A DNA stretch of 64,000 bases from Apostichopus japonicus. Its lineage: Eukaryota > Echinodermata > Holothuroidea > Aspidochirotida > Stichopodidae. The number at the start of each line of letters is the position of its first letter. The stretch's first letter is position 1. The stretch covers positions 23,276,398 through 23,340,397 of the forward strand of contig NC_092577.1 of NCBI RefSeq assembly GCF_037975245.1, written 5' to 3'. The notes below the pieces were generated by a model. That model was not told the origin of the DNA, searched no databases, and saw nothing but the letters and a program-made list of their open reading frames with translations. Below, one piece after another: positions 11,017 through 21,189 of this stretch. A program made the translations under genes and the position numbers.

Positions 11017-11091
11017 ATAACAAGAGGTCAATGTAGGCCACTTCAATTTTTCATCGTCGTGGCAACATAGTGTTATCAATTAGGAAAATAA

Positions 11092-11211
11092 AAGCCTACG
11101 GCACCCAGTATTCCCAGGCGGTCACCTATCCAAGTACTGACTGCGCTCTACGTTGCTTGACTTACCTGATCGGACGAGAACCGGTATAGTCATCGTGATG
11201 TGGCCGTAGAC
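11092..11211 (-). rRNA. 5S rRNA: 5S rRNA gene 43
   Basis: Class C, CACCTATCC allele; type II long 5' spacer. Confidence 0.92.
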
Positions 11212-11493
11212 ATTCTAGGAGGTGAAATGTAGGCTACTTGTTTGGTAGGTTATGATGAGTGCACTTAATATATATATTATACATGAATGGATTTAATATA
11301 TATTATGTTAATCTATATTTTACATATATATGTATAAAATGATCATATATAAAAACAATCGATTTATTTACTAATATATTTGATTTTCAAATCGCTTTCC
11401 TTCTGTCAAGACACTTTCCTTGTGGCAAGACAATGTAGGCCATTTCAATTTCTCATCGTCGTGACAACATAGTGTTATCAATTGTGAAAATAG

Positions 11494-11613
11494 AAGCCTA
11501 CGGCACCCAGTATTCCCAGGCGGTCACCCATCCAAGTAGTGACTGCGCTCTACGTTGCTTGACTACGGTGATCGGACGAGAACCGGTATAGTCAACGTGA
11601 TATGGCCGTAGAC
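11494..11613 (-). rRNA. 5S rRNA: 5S rRNA gene 44
   Basis: Class E; counterpart of gene 28, sharing its GAGCTC spacer. Confidence 0.93.
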
Positions 11614-11688
11614 ATAACAAGAGCTCAATGTACGCCATTTCAATTTTTCATCGTCGTGGCAACATAGTGTTATCAATTAGGAAAATAA

Positions 11689-11808
11689 AAGCCTACGGCA
11701 CCCAGTATTCCCAGGCGGTCATCCATCCAAGTACTGACTGCGCTCTACGTTGCTTGACTTCGGTGATCGGACGAGAACCGGTATAGTCAACGTGATATGG
11801 CCGTAGAC
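11689..11808 (-). rRNA. 5S rRNA: 5S rRNA gene 45
   Basis: Class A, TCATCC allele; counterpart of gene 29. Confidence 0.95.
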
Positions 11809-11883
11809 ATAACAAGAGGTCAATGGAGGCCATTTGAATTTCTCATCGTCGTGGCAACATAGTGTTATCAATTAGGAAAATAA

Positions 11884-12003
11884 AAGCCTACGGCACCCAG
11901 TATTCCCAGGCGGTCACCCATCCAAGCACTGACTGCGCTCTACGTTGCTTGACTTCGGTGATCGGACGAGAACCGGTATAGTCAACGTGATATGTCCGTA
12001 GAC
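11884..12003 (-). rRNA. 5S rRNA: 5S rRNA gene 46
   Basis: Class B with agcactg; counterpart of gene 30. Confidence 0.94.
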
Positions 12004-12078
12004 ATAACAAGAGGTCAATGTAGGCCACTTCAATTTTTCATCGTCGTGGCAACATAGTGTTATCAATTAGGAAAATAA

Positions 12079-12198
12079 AAGCCTACGGCACCCAGTATTC
12101 CCAGGCGGTCACCCATCCAAGTACTGACTGCGCTCTACGTTGCTTGACTTCGGTGATCGGACGAGAACCGGTATAGTCATCGTGATGTGGCCGTAGAC
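12079..12198 (-). rRNA. 5S rRNA: 5S rRNA gene 47
   Basis: Class D; type III long 5' spacer. Confidence 0.93.
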
Positions 12199-12333
12199 AT
12201 TCTAGGAGGTGAAATGTAGGCTACTTGTTTGGTAGGTTATGATGAGTGCACTTAATATATATATTATACATGAATGGATTTAATATATATTATGTTAATC
12301 TATATTTTACATATATATGTATAAAATGATCAT

Positions 12334-12489
12334 TCATTCATTTATTTGTTTTTTCACATAAATATTACAATGTGAATGGAAGTCTTCTGAAAAGCCTATG
12401 CTGGCTTAACAAAACAGAAGACTCCCATGAAGAAAAGATAGAAAATAGTGAAAGTAATGTTAATAAGAATACATAAACGCTTCAATATG
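12334..12489 (-). mobile_element. Retroposon-like insert in 5S spacer, copy 5
   Basis: 156-bp form; upstream of gene 47, the counterpart of copy 3. Confidence 0.75.
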
Positions 12490-12643
12490 TGATCATATAT
12501 AAAAACAATCGAGTTATTTACTAATATATTTGATTTTCAAATCGCTTTCCTTCTGTCAAGACACTTTCCTTGTGGCAAGACAATGTAGGCCATTTGAATT
12601 TCTCATCGTCGTGGCAACATAGTGTTATCAATTAGGAAAATAA

Positions 12644-12763
12644 AAGCCTACGGTACCCAGTATTCCCAGGCGGTCACCCATCCAAGTACTGACTGCGCTC
12701 TACGTTGCTTGACTTCGGTGATCGGACGAGAACCGGTATAGTCAACGTGATATGGCCGTAGAC
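12644..12763 (-). rRNA. 5S rRNA: 5S rRNA gene 48
   Basis: Class A but with the cggtaccc mark of its counterpart gene 32 (class B): a sign of gene conversion at RNA position 9. Confidence 0.93.
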
Positions 12764-12838
12764 ATAACAAGAGGTCAATGTAGGCCACTTCAATTTTTCA
12801 TCGTCGTGGCAACATAGTGTTATCAATTAGGAAAATAA

Positions 12839-12958
12839 AAGCCTACGGCACCCAGTATTCCCAGGCGGTCACCCATCCAAGTACTGACTGCGCTCTACGT
12901 TGCTTGACTTCGGTGATCGGACGAGAACCGGTATAGTCAACGTGATATGTCCGTAGAC
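12839..12958 (-). rRNA. 5S rRNA: 5S rRNA gene 49
   Basis: Class B; counterpart of gene 33. Confidence 0.94.
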
Positions 12959-13033
12959 ATAACAAGAGGTCAATGTAGGCCACTTCAATTTTTCATCGTC
13001 GTGGCAACATAGTGTTATCAATTAGGAAAATAA

Positions 13034-13153
13034 AAGCCTACGGCACCCAGTATTCCCAGGCGGTCACCTATCCAAGTACTGACTGCGCTCTACGTTGCTT
13101 GACTTACCTGATCGGACGAGAACCGGTATAGTCATCGTGATGTGGCCGTAGAC
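13034..13153 (-). rRNA. 5S rRNA: 5S rRNA gene 50
   Basis: Class C, CACCTATCC allele; type II long 5' spacer. Confidence 0.92.
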
Positions 13154-13435
13154 ATTCTAGGAGGTGAAATGTAGGCTACTTGTTTGGTAGGTTATGATGA
13201 GTGCACTTAATATATATATTATACATGAATGGATTTAATATATATTATGTTAATCTATATTTTACATATATATGTATAAAATGATCATATATAAAAACAA
13301 TCGATTTATTTACTAATATATTTGATTTTCAAATCGCTTTCCTTCTGTCAAGACACTTTCCTTGTGGCAAGACAATGTAGGCCATTTCAATTTCTCATCG
13401 TCGTGGCAACATAGTGTTATCAATTGTGAAAATAA

Positions 13436-13555
13436 AAGCCTACGGCACCCAGTATTCCCAGGCGGTCACCCATCCAAGTAGTGACTGCGCTCTACGTTGC
13501 TTGACTTCGGTGATCGGACGAGAACCGGTATAGTCAACGTGATATGGCCGTAGAC
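13436..13555 (-). rRNA. 5S rRNA: 5S rRNA gene 51
   Basis: Mosaic: G75C of class E but position 49 as in class A. Confidence 0.93.
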
Positions 13556-13630
13556 ATAACAAGAGGTCAATGTAGGCCACTTCAATTTTTCATCGTCGTG
13601 GCAACATAGTGTTATCAATTAGGAAAATAA

Positions 13631-13750
13631 AAGCCTACGGCACCCAGTATTCCCAGGCGGTCACCCATCCAAGTACTGACTGCGCTCTACGTTGCTTGAC
13701 TTCGGTGATCGGACGAGAACCGGTATAGTCAACGTGATATGTCCGTAGAC
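13631..13750 (-). rRNA. 5S rRNA: 5S rRNA gene 52
   Basis: Class B; short 5' spacer. Confidence 0.94.
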
Positions 13751-13825
13751 ATAACAAGAGGTCAATGTAGGCCACTTCAATTTTTCATCGTCGTGGCAAC
13801 ATAGTGTTATCAATTAGGAAAATAA

Positions 13826-13945
13826 AAGCCTACGGCACCCAGTATTCCCAGGCGGTCACCTATCCAAGTACTGACTGCGCTCTACGTTGCTTGACTTACC
13901 TGATCGGACGAGAACCGGTATAGTCATCGTGATGTGGCCGTAGAC
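13826..13945 (-). rRNA. 5S rRNA: 5S rRNA gene 53
   Basis: Class C, CACCTATCC allele; type II long 5' spacer. Confidence 0.92.
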
Positions 13946-14227
13946 ATTCTAGGAGGTGAAATGTAGGCTACTTGTTTGGTAGGTTATGATGAGTGCACTT
14001 AATATATATATTATACATGAATGGATTTAATATATATTATGTTAATCTATATTTTACATATATATGTATAAAATGATCATATATAAAAACAATCGATTTA
14101 TTTACTAATATATTTGATTTTCAAATCGCTTTCCTTCTGTCAAGACACTTTCCTTGTGGCAAGACAATGTAGGCCATTTCAATTTCTCATCGTCGTGGCA
14201 ACATAGTGTTATCAATTGTGAAAATAG

Positions 14228-14347
14228 AAGCCTACGGCACCCAGTATTCCCAGGCGGTCACCCATCCAAGTAGTGACTGCGCTCTACGTTGCTTGACTAC
14301 GGTGATCGGACGAGAACCGGTATAGTCAACGTGATATGGCCGTAGAC
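14228..14347 (-). rRNA. 5S rRNA: 5S rRNA gene 54
   Basis: Class E; short 5' spacer. Confidence 0.93.
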
Positions 14348-14422
14348 ATAACAAGAGGTCAATGTAGGCCATTTCAATTTTTCATCGTCGTGGCAACATA
14401 GTGTTATCAATTATGAAAATAA

Positions 14423-14542
14423 AAGCCTACGGCACCCAGTATTCCCAGGCGGTCATCCATCCAAGCACTGACTGCGCTCTACGTTGCTTGACTTCGGTGA
14501 TCGGACGAGAACCGGTATAGTCAACGTGATATGGCCGTAGAC
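14423..14542 (-). rRNA. 5S rRNA: 5S rRNA gene 55
   Basis: Class A combining TCATCC and agcactg alleles. Confidence 0.94.
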
Positions 14543-14617
14543 ATAACAAGAGGTCAATGGAGGCCATTTGAATTTCTCATCGTCGTGGCAACATAGTGTT
14601 ATCAATTAGGAAAATAA

Positions 14618-14737
14618 AAGCCTACGGCACCCAGTATTCCCAGGCGGTCACCCATCCAAGCACTGACTGCGCTCTACGTTGCTTGACTTCGGTGATCGGA
14701 CGAGAACCGGTATAGTCAACGTGATATGTCCGTAGAC
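14618..14737 (-). rRNA. 5S rRNA: 5S rRNA gene 56
   Basis: Class B with agcactg. Confidence 0.94.
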
Positions 14738-14812
14738 ATAACAAGAGGTCAATGTAGGCCACTTCAATTTTTCATCGTCGTGGCAACATAGTGTTATCAA
14801 TTAGGAAAATAA

Positions 14813-14932
14813 AAGCCTACGGCACCCAGTATTCCCAGGCGGTCACCCATCCAAGTACTGACTGCGCTCTACGTTGCTTGACTTCGGTGATCGGACGAGA
14901 ACCGGTATAGTCAACGTGATATGTCCGTAGAC
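14813..14932 (-). rRNA. 5S rRNA: 5S rRNA gene 57
   Basis: Class B; short 5' spacer. Confidence 0.94.
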
Positions 14933-15007
14933 ATAACAAGAGGTCAATGTAGGCCACTTCAATTTTTCATCGTCGTGGCAACATAGTGTTATCAATTAGG
15001 AAAATAA

Positions 15008-15127
15008 AAGCCTACGGCACCCAGTATTCCCAGGCGGTCACCTATCCAAGTACTGACTGCGCTCTACGTTGCTTGACTTACCTGATCGGACGAGAACCGG
15101 TATAGTCATCGTGATGTGGCCGTAGAC
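15008..15127 (-). rRNA. 5S rRNA: 5S rRNA gene 58
   Basis: Class C, CACCTATCC allele; type III long 5' spacer. Confidence 0.92.
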
Positions 15128-15262
15128 ATTCTAGGAGGTGAAATGTAGGCTACTTGTTTGGTAGGTTATGATGAGTGCACTTAATATATATATTATACAT
15201 GAATGGATTTAATATATATTATGTTAATCTATATTTTACATATATATGTATAAAATGATCAT

Positions 15263-15418
15263 TCATTCATTTATTTGTTTTTTCACATAAATATTACAAT
15301 GTGAATGGAAGTCTTCTGAAAAGCCTATGCTGGCTTAACAAAACAGTAGACTCCCATGAAGAAAAGATAGAAAATAGTGAAAGTAATGTTAATAAGAATA
15401 CATAAACGCTTCAATATG
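15263..15418 (-). mobile_element. Retroposon-like insert in 5S spacer, copy 6
   Basis: 156-bp form with one private base change (cagtagactcc); upstream of gene 58. Confidence 0.75.
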
Positions 15419-15572
15419 TGATCATATATAAAAACAATCGAGTTATTTACTAATATATTTGATTTTCAAATCGCTTTCCTTCTGTCAAGACACTTTCCTT
15501 GTGGCAAGACAATGTAGGCCATTTCAATTTCTCATCGTCGTGGCAACATAGTGTTATCAATTGTGAAAATAA

Positions 15573-15692
15573 AAGCCTACGGCACCCAGTATTCCCAGGC
15601 GGTCACCCATCCAAGTACTGACTGCGCTCTACGTTGCTTGACTTCGGTGATCGGACGAGAACCGGTATAGTCAACGTGATATGTCCGTAGAC
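15573..15692 (-). rRNA. 5S rRNA: 5S rRNA gene 59
   Basis: Class B; short 5' spacer. Confidence 0.94.
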
Positions 15693-15767
15693 ATAACAAG
15701 AGGTCAATGTAGGCCACTTCAATTTTTCATCGTCGTGGCAACATAGTGTTATCAATTAGGAAAATAA

Positions 15768-15887
15768 AGGCCTACGGCACCCAGTATTCCCAGGCGGTCA
15801 CCTATCCAAGTACTGACTGCGCTCTACGTTGCTTGACTTACCTGATCGGACGAGAACCGGTATAGTCATCGTGATGTGGCCGTAGAC
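15768..15887 (-). rRNA. 5S rRNA: 5S rRNA gene 60
   Basis: Class C; ends GGCCT rather than GGCTT; type II long 5' spacer. Confidence 0.91.
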
Positions 15888-16169
15888 ATTCTAGGAGGTG
15901 AAATGTAGGCTACTTGTTTGGTAGGTTATGATGAGTGCACTTAATATATATATTATACATGAATGGATTTAATATATATTATGTTAATCTATATTTTACA
16001 TATATATGTATAAAATGATCATATATAAAAACAATCGATTTATTTACTAATATATTTGATTTTCAAATCGCTTTCCTTCTGTCAAGACACATTCCTTGTG
16101 GCAAGACAATGTAGGCCATTTCAATTTCTCATCGTCGTGGCAACATAGTGTTATCAATTGTGAAAATAG

Positions 16170-16289
16170 AAGCCTACGGCACCCAGTATTCCCAGGCGGT
16201 CACCCATCCAAGTAGTGACTGCGCTCTACGTTGCTTGACTACGGTGATCGGACGAGAACCGGTATAGTCAACGTGATATGGCCGTAGAC
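16170..16289 (-). rRNA. 5S rRNA: 5S rRNA gene 61
   Basis: Class E; short 5' spacer. Confidence 0.93.
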
Positions 16290-16364
16290 ATAACAAGAGG
16301 TCAATGTAGGCCATTTCAATTTTTCATCGTCGTGGCAACATAGTGTTATCAATTAGGAAAATAA

Positions 16365-16484
16365 AAGCCTACGGCACCCAGTATTCCCAGGCGGTCATCC
16401 ATCCAAGTACTGACTGCGCTCTACGTTGCTTGACTTCGGTGATCGGACGAGAACCGGTATAGTCAACGTGATATGGCCGTAGAC
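16365..16484 (-). rRNA. 5S rRNA: 5S rRNA gene 62
   Basis: Class A, TCATCC allele. Confidence 0.95.
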
Positions 16485-16559
16485 ATAACAAGAGGTCAAT
16501 GGAGGCCATTTGAATTTCTCATCGTCGTGGCAACATAGTGTTATCAATTAGGAAAATAA

Positions 16560-16679
16560 AAGCCTACGGCACCCAGTATTCCCAGGCGGTCACCCATCCA
16601 AGCACTGACTGCGCTCTACGTTGCTTGACTTCGGTGATCGGACGAGAACCGGTATAGTCAACGTGATATGTCCGTAGAC
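16560..16679 (-). rRNA. 5S rRNA: 5S rRNA gene 63
   Basis: Class B with agcactg. Confidence 0.94.
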
Positions 16680-16754
16680 ATAACAAGAGGTCAATGTAGG
16701 CCACTTCAATTTTTCATCGTCGTGGCAACATAGTGTTATCAATTAGGAAAATAA

Positions 16755-16874
16755 AAGCCTACGGCACCCAGTATTCCCAGGCGGTCACCCATCCAAGTAC
16801 TGACTGCGCTCTACGTTGCTTGACTTCGGTGATCGGACGAGAACCGGTATAGTCATCGTGATGTGGCCGTAGAC
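16755..16874 (-). rRNA. 5S rRNA: 5S rRNA gene 64
   Basis: Class D; type III long 5' spacer. Genes 61-64 repeat the E-A-B-D order of genes 28-31. Confidence 0.93.
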
Positions 16875-17009
16875 ATTCTAGGAGGTGAAATGTAGGCTAC
16901 TTGTTTGGTAGGTTATGATGAGTGCACTTAATATATATATTATACATGAATGGATTTAATATATATTATGTTAATCTATATTTTACATATATATGTATAA
17001 AATGATCAT

Positions 17010-17165
17010 TCATTCATTTATTTGTTTTTTCACATAAATATTACAATGTGAATGGAAGTCTTCTGAAAAGCCTATGCTGGCTTAACAAAACAGAAGACTC
17101 CCATGAAGAAAAGATAGAAAATAGTGAAAGTAATGTTAATAAGAATACATAAACGCTTCAATATG
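17010..17165 (-). mobile_element. Retroposon-like insert in 5S spacer, copy 7
   Basis: 156-bp form; upstream of gene 64. Confidence 0.75.
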
Positions 17166-17319
17166 TGATCATATATAAAAACAATCGAGTTATTTACTAA
17201 TATATTTGATTTTCAAATCGCTTTCCTTCTGTCAAGACACTTTCCTTGTGGCAAGACAATGTAGGCCATTTCAATTTCTCATCGTCGTGGCAACATAGTG
17301 TTATCAATTGTGAAAATAA

Positions 17320-17439
17320 AAGCCTACGGCACCCAGTATTCCCAGGCGGTCACCCATCCAAGTACTGACTGCGCTCTACGTTGCTTGACTTCGGTGATCG
17401 GACGAGAACCGGTATAGTCAACGTGATATGGCCGTAGAC
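17320..17439 (-). rRNA. 5S rRNA: 5S rRNA gene 65
   Basis: Class A; spacer like that of gene 4. Confidence 0.95.
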
Positions 17440-17514
17440 ATAACAAGAGCTCAATGCAGGCCATTTGAATTTTTCATCGTCGTGGCAACATAGTGTTATC
17501 AATTAGGAAAATAA

Positions 17515-17634
17515 AAGCCTACGGCACCCAGTATTCCCAGGCGGTCATCCATCCAAGTACTGACTGCGCTCTACGTTGCTTGACTTCGGTGATCGGACGA
17601 GAACCGGTATAGTCAACGTGATGTGGCCGTAGAC
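17515..17634 (-). rRNA. 5S rRNA: 5S rRNA gene 66
   Basis: Class F, TCATCC allele; type I long 5' spacer. Confidence 0.94.
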
Positions 17635-17896
17635 ATTACAAGAGGTGAAATGCAGGCTACTTGTGTGGTAGGTTATGATGAGTGGATTTAATATATATAT
17701 TATACATGAATGGATTTAATATATATTATGTTAATCTAAATTTTACATATATATGTAGAAAATTCTAATACATAAAAACAAAGTAGTTATTTATTAATAT
17801 ATTCGATTTCAAATCGCTTTCCTTGTGGCAAGACAATGTAGGCCATTTGAATTTCTCATCGTCGTGGCAACATAGTGTTATCAATTAGGAAAATAA

Positions 17897-18016
17897 AAGC
17901 CTACGGCACCCAGTATTCCCAGGCGGTCACCCATCCAAGTACTGACTGCGCTCTACGTTGCTTGACTTCGGTGATCGGACGAGAACCGGTATAGTCAACG
18001 TGATATGGCCGTAGAC
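17897..18016 (-). rRNA. 5S rRNA: 5S rRNA gene 67
   Basis: Class A; short 5' spacer with the aacaacagg variant. Confidence 0.95.
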
Positions 18017-18091
18017 ATAACAACAGGTCAATGAAGGCCATTTCAATTTTTCATCGTCGTGGCAACATAGTGTTATCAATTAGGAAAATAA

Positions 18092-18211
18092 AAGCCTACG
18101 GCACCCAGTATTCCCAGGCGGTCACCCATCCAAGTACTGACTGCGCTCTACGTTGCTTGACTTACCTGATCGGACGAGAACCGGTATAGTCATCGTGATG
18201 TGGCCGTAGAC
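18092..18211 (-). rRNA. 5S rRNA: 5S rRNA gene 68
   Basis: Class C with the common CACCCATCC allele; type III long 5' spacer. Confidence 0.92.
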
Positions 18212-18346
18212 ATTCTAGGAGGTGAAATGTAGGCTACTTGTTTGGTAGGTTATGATGAGTGCACTTAATATATATATTATACATGAATGGATTTAATATA
18301 TATTATGTTAATCTATATTTTACATATATATGTATAAAATGATCAT

Positions 18347-18510
18347 TCATTCATTCATTCATTTATTTGTTTTTTCACATAAATATTACAATGTGAATGG
18401 AAGTCTTCTGAAAAGCCTATGCTGGCTTAACAAAACAGAAGACTCCCATGAAGAAAAGATAGAAAATAGTGAAAGTAATGTTAATAAGAATACATAAACG
18501 CTTCAATATG
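18347..18510 (-). mobile_element. Retroposon-like insert in 5S spacer, copy 8
   Basis: 164-bp form; upstream of gene 68. Confidence 0.75.
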
Positions 18511-18664
18511 TGATCATATATAAAAACAATCGAGTTATTTACTAATATATTTGATTTTCAAATCGCTTTCCTTCTGTCAAGACACTTTCCTTGTGGCAAG
18601 ACAATGTAGGCCATTTCAATTTCTCATCGTCGTGGCAACATAGTGTTATCAATTGTGAAAATAA

Positions 18665-18784
18665 AAGCCTACGGCACCCAGTATTCCCAGGCGGTCACCC
18701 ATCCAAGTACTGACTGCGCTCTACGTTGCTTGACTACGGTGATCGGACGAGAACCGGTATAGTCAACGTGATATGGCCGTAGAC
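18665..18784 (-). rRNA. 5S rRNA: 5S rRNA gene 69
   Basis: Mosaic: position 49 as in class E, position 75 as in class A. Confidence 0.93.
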
Positions 18785-18859
18785 ATAACAAGAGGTCAAT
18801 GTAGGCCACTTCAATTTTTCATCGTCGTGGCAACATAGTGTTATCAATTAGGAAAATAA

Positions 18860-18979
18860 AAGCCTACGGCACCCAGTATTCCCAGGCGGTCACCCATCCA
18901 AGTACTGACTGCGCTCTACGTTGCTTGACTTCGGTGATCGGACGAGAACCGGTATAGTCATCGTGATGTGGCCGTAGAC
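18860..18979 (-). rRNA. 5S rRNA: 5S rRNA gene 70
   Basis: Class D with a type II long 5' spacer, the only D gene with the empty site. Confidence 0.93.
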
Positions 18980-19261
18980 ATTCTAGGAGGTGAAATGTAG
19001 GCTACTTGTTTGGTAGGTTATGATGAGTGCACTTAATATATATATTATACATGAATGGATTTAATATATATTATGTTAATCTATATTTTACATATATATG
19101 TATAAAATGATCATATATAAAAACAATCGATTTATTTACTAATATATTTGATTTTCAAATCGCTTTCCTTCTGTCAAGACACTTTCCTTGTGGTAAGACA
19201 ATGTAGGCCATTTCAATTTCTCATCGTCGTGGCAACATAGTGTTATCAATTGTGAAAATAG

Positions 19262-19358
19262 AAGCCTACGGCACCCAGTATTCCCAGGCGGTCACCCATC
19301 CAAGTACTGACTGCGCTCTACGTTGCTTGACTACGGTGATCGGACGAGAACCGGTATA
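19262..19358 (-). pseudogene. 5S rRNA: 5S rRNA gene 71, 3' part, split by the giant element
   Basis: Ninety-seven nt of 5S gene up to and including the TATA at 19,355-19,358, where the sequence switches to AAGAGACTAGG. The missing 23 nt of the RNA 5' end are at 50,475-50,497, after a second TATA. 97 + 23 = 120, so nothing was lost in the insertion. It carries the class E base at position 49. Confidence 0.96.
19355..19358. repeat. Target site duplication TATA, left
   Basis: Part of the 5S gene sequence ccggTATAgt; repeated at 50,471-50,474. Because TATA is palindromic, a 2-bp TA duplication with slightly longer termini cannot be fully excluded. Confidence 0.85.
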
Positions 19359-19390
19359 AAGAGACTAGGAAACATTTGGGTTATTAAGGA
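19359..19390 (+). repeat. Left terminal inverted repeat
   Basis: About 24-32 bp, AAGAGACTAGGAAACATTTG then weaker similarity. It differs from the right copy at position 6 and near position 20. Confidence 0.9.
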
Positions 19391-19978
19391 AATATGACTT
19401 TTCACTTTTTCTCCAAGTAAAAGCTGAAAAATGAAAGATGTACGAGTGAATTTAACTCTTTTACGTTGAAATTTGGTCTGTTAAGCAACACCTGGTTTTT
19501 GCATTGTATAAGTACATGAAAAATATGACATTTGAAATATGTTGCGTATTTTCTCATTTATTTGCATGTAACATTTCTTATTTGTAAAATTCTGTAAATA
19601 TAGATTTATTCAGAAATGCAGGATACATAGCCATTTACATGGAATAATTTACACAACAGTGTTACCTTGTTAATTCATAGTAAAACGAGCAGACATAAAC
19701 ATTTCATCTCTATTCTGGTGGATTAGATGTCTTAAAAGAGTTTGCTGATTCAGATACTAACAAATTAAGCAATTTAGCCATAACATTCACTGAATTTTTA
19801 ATCAACCATCACTTACTAACAAAAGCAAAGATTTTTATCAATCAAGTTGACAAAATATAGCAACAATTTAATATATGATTATTTTTGGTATGATTTTCCC
19901 AAAGCGAACATAAAATACAAGTATTTTTGGAGAAATAGTCATTTTGGGGCAAAATGGATATATCGTAAAAATTTTTGG
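19391..19978. other. AT-rich stretch without a gene
   Basis: Between the left TIR and the motif cluster. The two short opposed ORFs at 19,842-20,041 overlap each other and the repeat and look accidental. Nothing else seen. Confidence 0.6.
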
Positions 19979-20451
19979 TATCTCTGGGGCGTTCCAATAC
20001 ACCCCTACCAGTTAAGTGTAGCAATACACCTCTACTTGTAATAAGTTGTATCTTTGGGGCGAACCAGTACGCCCCAAACAGTTAAGTGTAGCAATGCACC
20101 TCTACTTGTAATAAGTTGTATCTTTGGGGCGAACCAGTACGCCCCAAACAGTTAAGTGTAGCAATACACCACTATGATAAATTGTATATATCTTTGGGGC
20201 GTACCAGTACGCCCAACCAGTTAAGTGTAGCAATACACCACTATGATTAATTGTATATATCTTTGGGGCGTACCAGTACGCCCCAACCAGTTAAGTGTTG
20301 AAATATACCACTATGATAAATTGTATATATCTTTGGGGCGTACCAGTACGCCCCAACCAGTTAAGTGTAGCTATACACCACTATGATAAATTGTATATCT
20401 TTGGGGCGTACCAGTACGCCCCAACCAGTTAAGTGTAGCAATACACCACAG
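19979..20451 (+). repeat. Left subterminal repeat cluster with palindromic 20-bp motif
   Basis: Seven units of about 60-70 bp. Each has the core GGGGCGTACCAGTACGCCCC (9-bp arms around CA) followed by aaccagttaagtgtagcaat. Cores lie at 19,986, 20,056, 20,116, 20,196, 20,265, 20,335 and 20,403; the outermost is the most decayed. The layout, repeated short palindromes just inside the TIR, is typical of transposase-binding subterminal repeats in large DNA transposons. The function is inferred. Confidence 0.85.
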
Positions 20452-20790
20452 AGAAAATTATGTGTGTTTCTCAAAACTACATATCTTCTTTTACACAAGT
20501 TGTTTCAAGAAAATAAGAGTACACACTGCCCAATCAATAATATGTGTAAAACATAAGGTTTCCTAGTTATTCAGCTCAAATTCTTTATCTATAGCTGCAT
20601 ATCTTTCTTTCAAGTCACAGACTTCCCTCTTTGGAAGGCGATTTTATGGGTTAAATTAAAGTCCCAGAACATTAAGGAATGGAAAGAAACTGATGATGTG
20701 TATGGCTGCTTATTTCTTCCTTGGCCAGTCTAGCAGTTTCCAGTCTCCAGTCCAGGATCCCTTCATCCAATGTAAAATAACCTGATCCTT

Positions 20791-21174
20791 TTAAATTTTA
20801 GTGACTTCTCCTAAGTATGGTCGCGTGCTTGAATCAATGAGGTTTACGGCTGCTATATTCCCAACTTGAATATAGTCAGATACTTCAATAACTTCTTTAG
20901 CAAAGTTATAACATATATATATATCACCACTCTGAAGATCTTCAACTCTAAAAGCCAGGAGCAGAAGGGCAGAAGGACAGAAGATAGCGGTTCTTATTCT
21001 CCCTGTAACAATTATCCATTTGCAAAAACAGATCCTTCCCAAGAGTATCCTTGTGCTTCACTAGTGTCCACAAATTGCATGTAATGGTCATGTTTGAATC
21101 ATGTTGGATATGCTTCAGATCAGTCATAACATATACAAACTTGTCACATGGACCTTTAGTGTGAATTAGGACAC
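20791..21174 (-). pseudogene. Transposase exon with DNCYRENKNR motif
   Basis: Acceptor cttttcag at 21,175-21,182. The frame gives VLIHTKGPCDKFVYVMTDLK, HIQHDSNMTITCNLW, then DLFLQMDNCYRENKNRYLL, a stop caused by a one-base shift, and in the next frame LLLLAFRVEDLQSGD ending GNIAAVNLIDSSTRPYLGEV. The expected HTHED segment between these is missing, suggesting an internal deletion. Decayed C-terminal coding continues to about 20,571 (REVCDLKERYAAIDKEFEL). Confidence 0.7.
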
Positions 21175-21189
21175 CTGAAAAGAAAGAGA

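Larger units (their letters stand above)
6030..13555. repeat. Higher-order duplication, period 4,282 bp
   Basis: Genes 23-35 correspond to genes 39-51 at a constant offset of 4,282 bp, with matching classes (E-A-B-B-C-E-A-B-D-B-B-C-E) and spacer types. A nested 1,942-bp period links genes 28-31 with 35-38. Confidence 0.9.
1..19358 (-). repeat. 5S rDNA tandem array (70 full genes plus one interrupted)
   Basis: Seventy-one 5S genes all face the minus strand. Short units are 195 bp (120 gene + 75 spacer). Long spacers come in three types: I (263-282 bp, ends with an agaaaattctaat stretch), II (282 bp, empty TGATCAT site) and III (445-453 bp, same site filled by a retroposon-like insert). On the RNA strand I use these gene classes: A = reference; B = C9A; C = T12C, T19A and CCG46-48 to GGT; D = T12C, T19A; E = G75C and A49T; F = T12C only. 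Each gene is followed by TTTTATTTT, a Pol III terminator. The 5' end of each gene is its right coordinate, so the spacer on the right is its upstream flank. Confidence 0.97.

Noticed and set aside
1-19358. CRISPR array
   Set aside because: Regular repeats are 120-nt 5S genes with homologous spacers, not short repeats with unique spacers.
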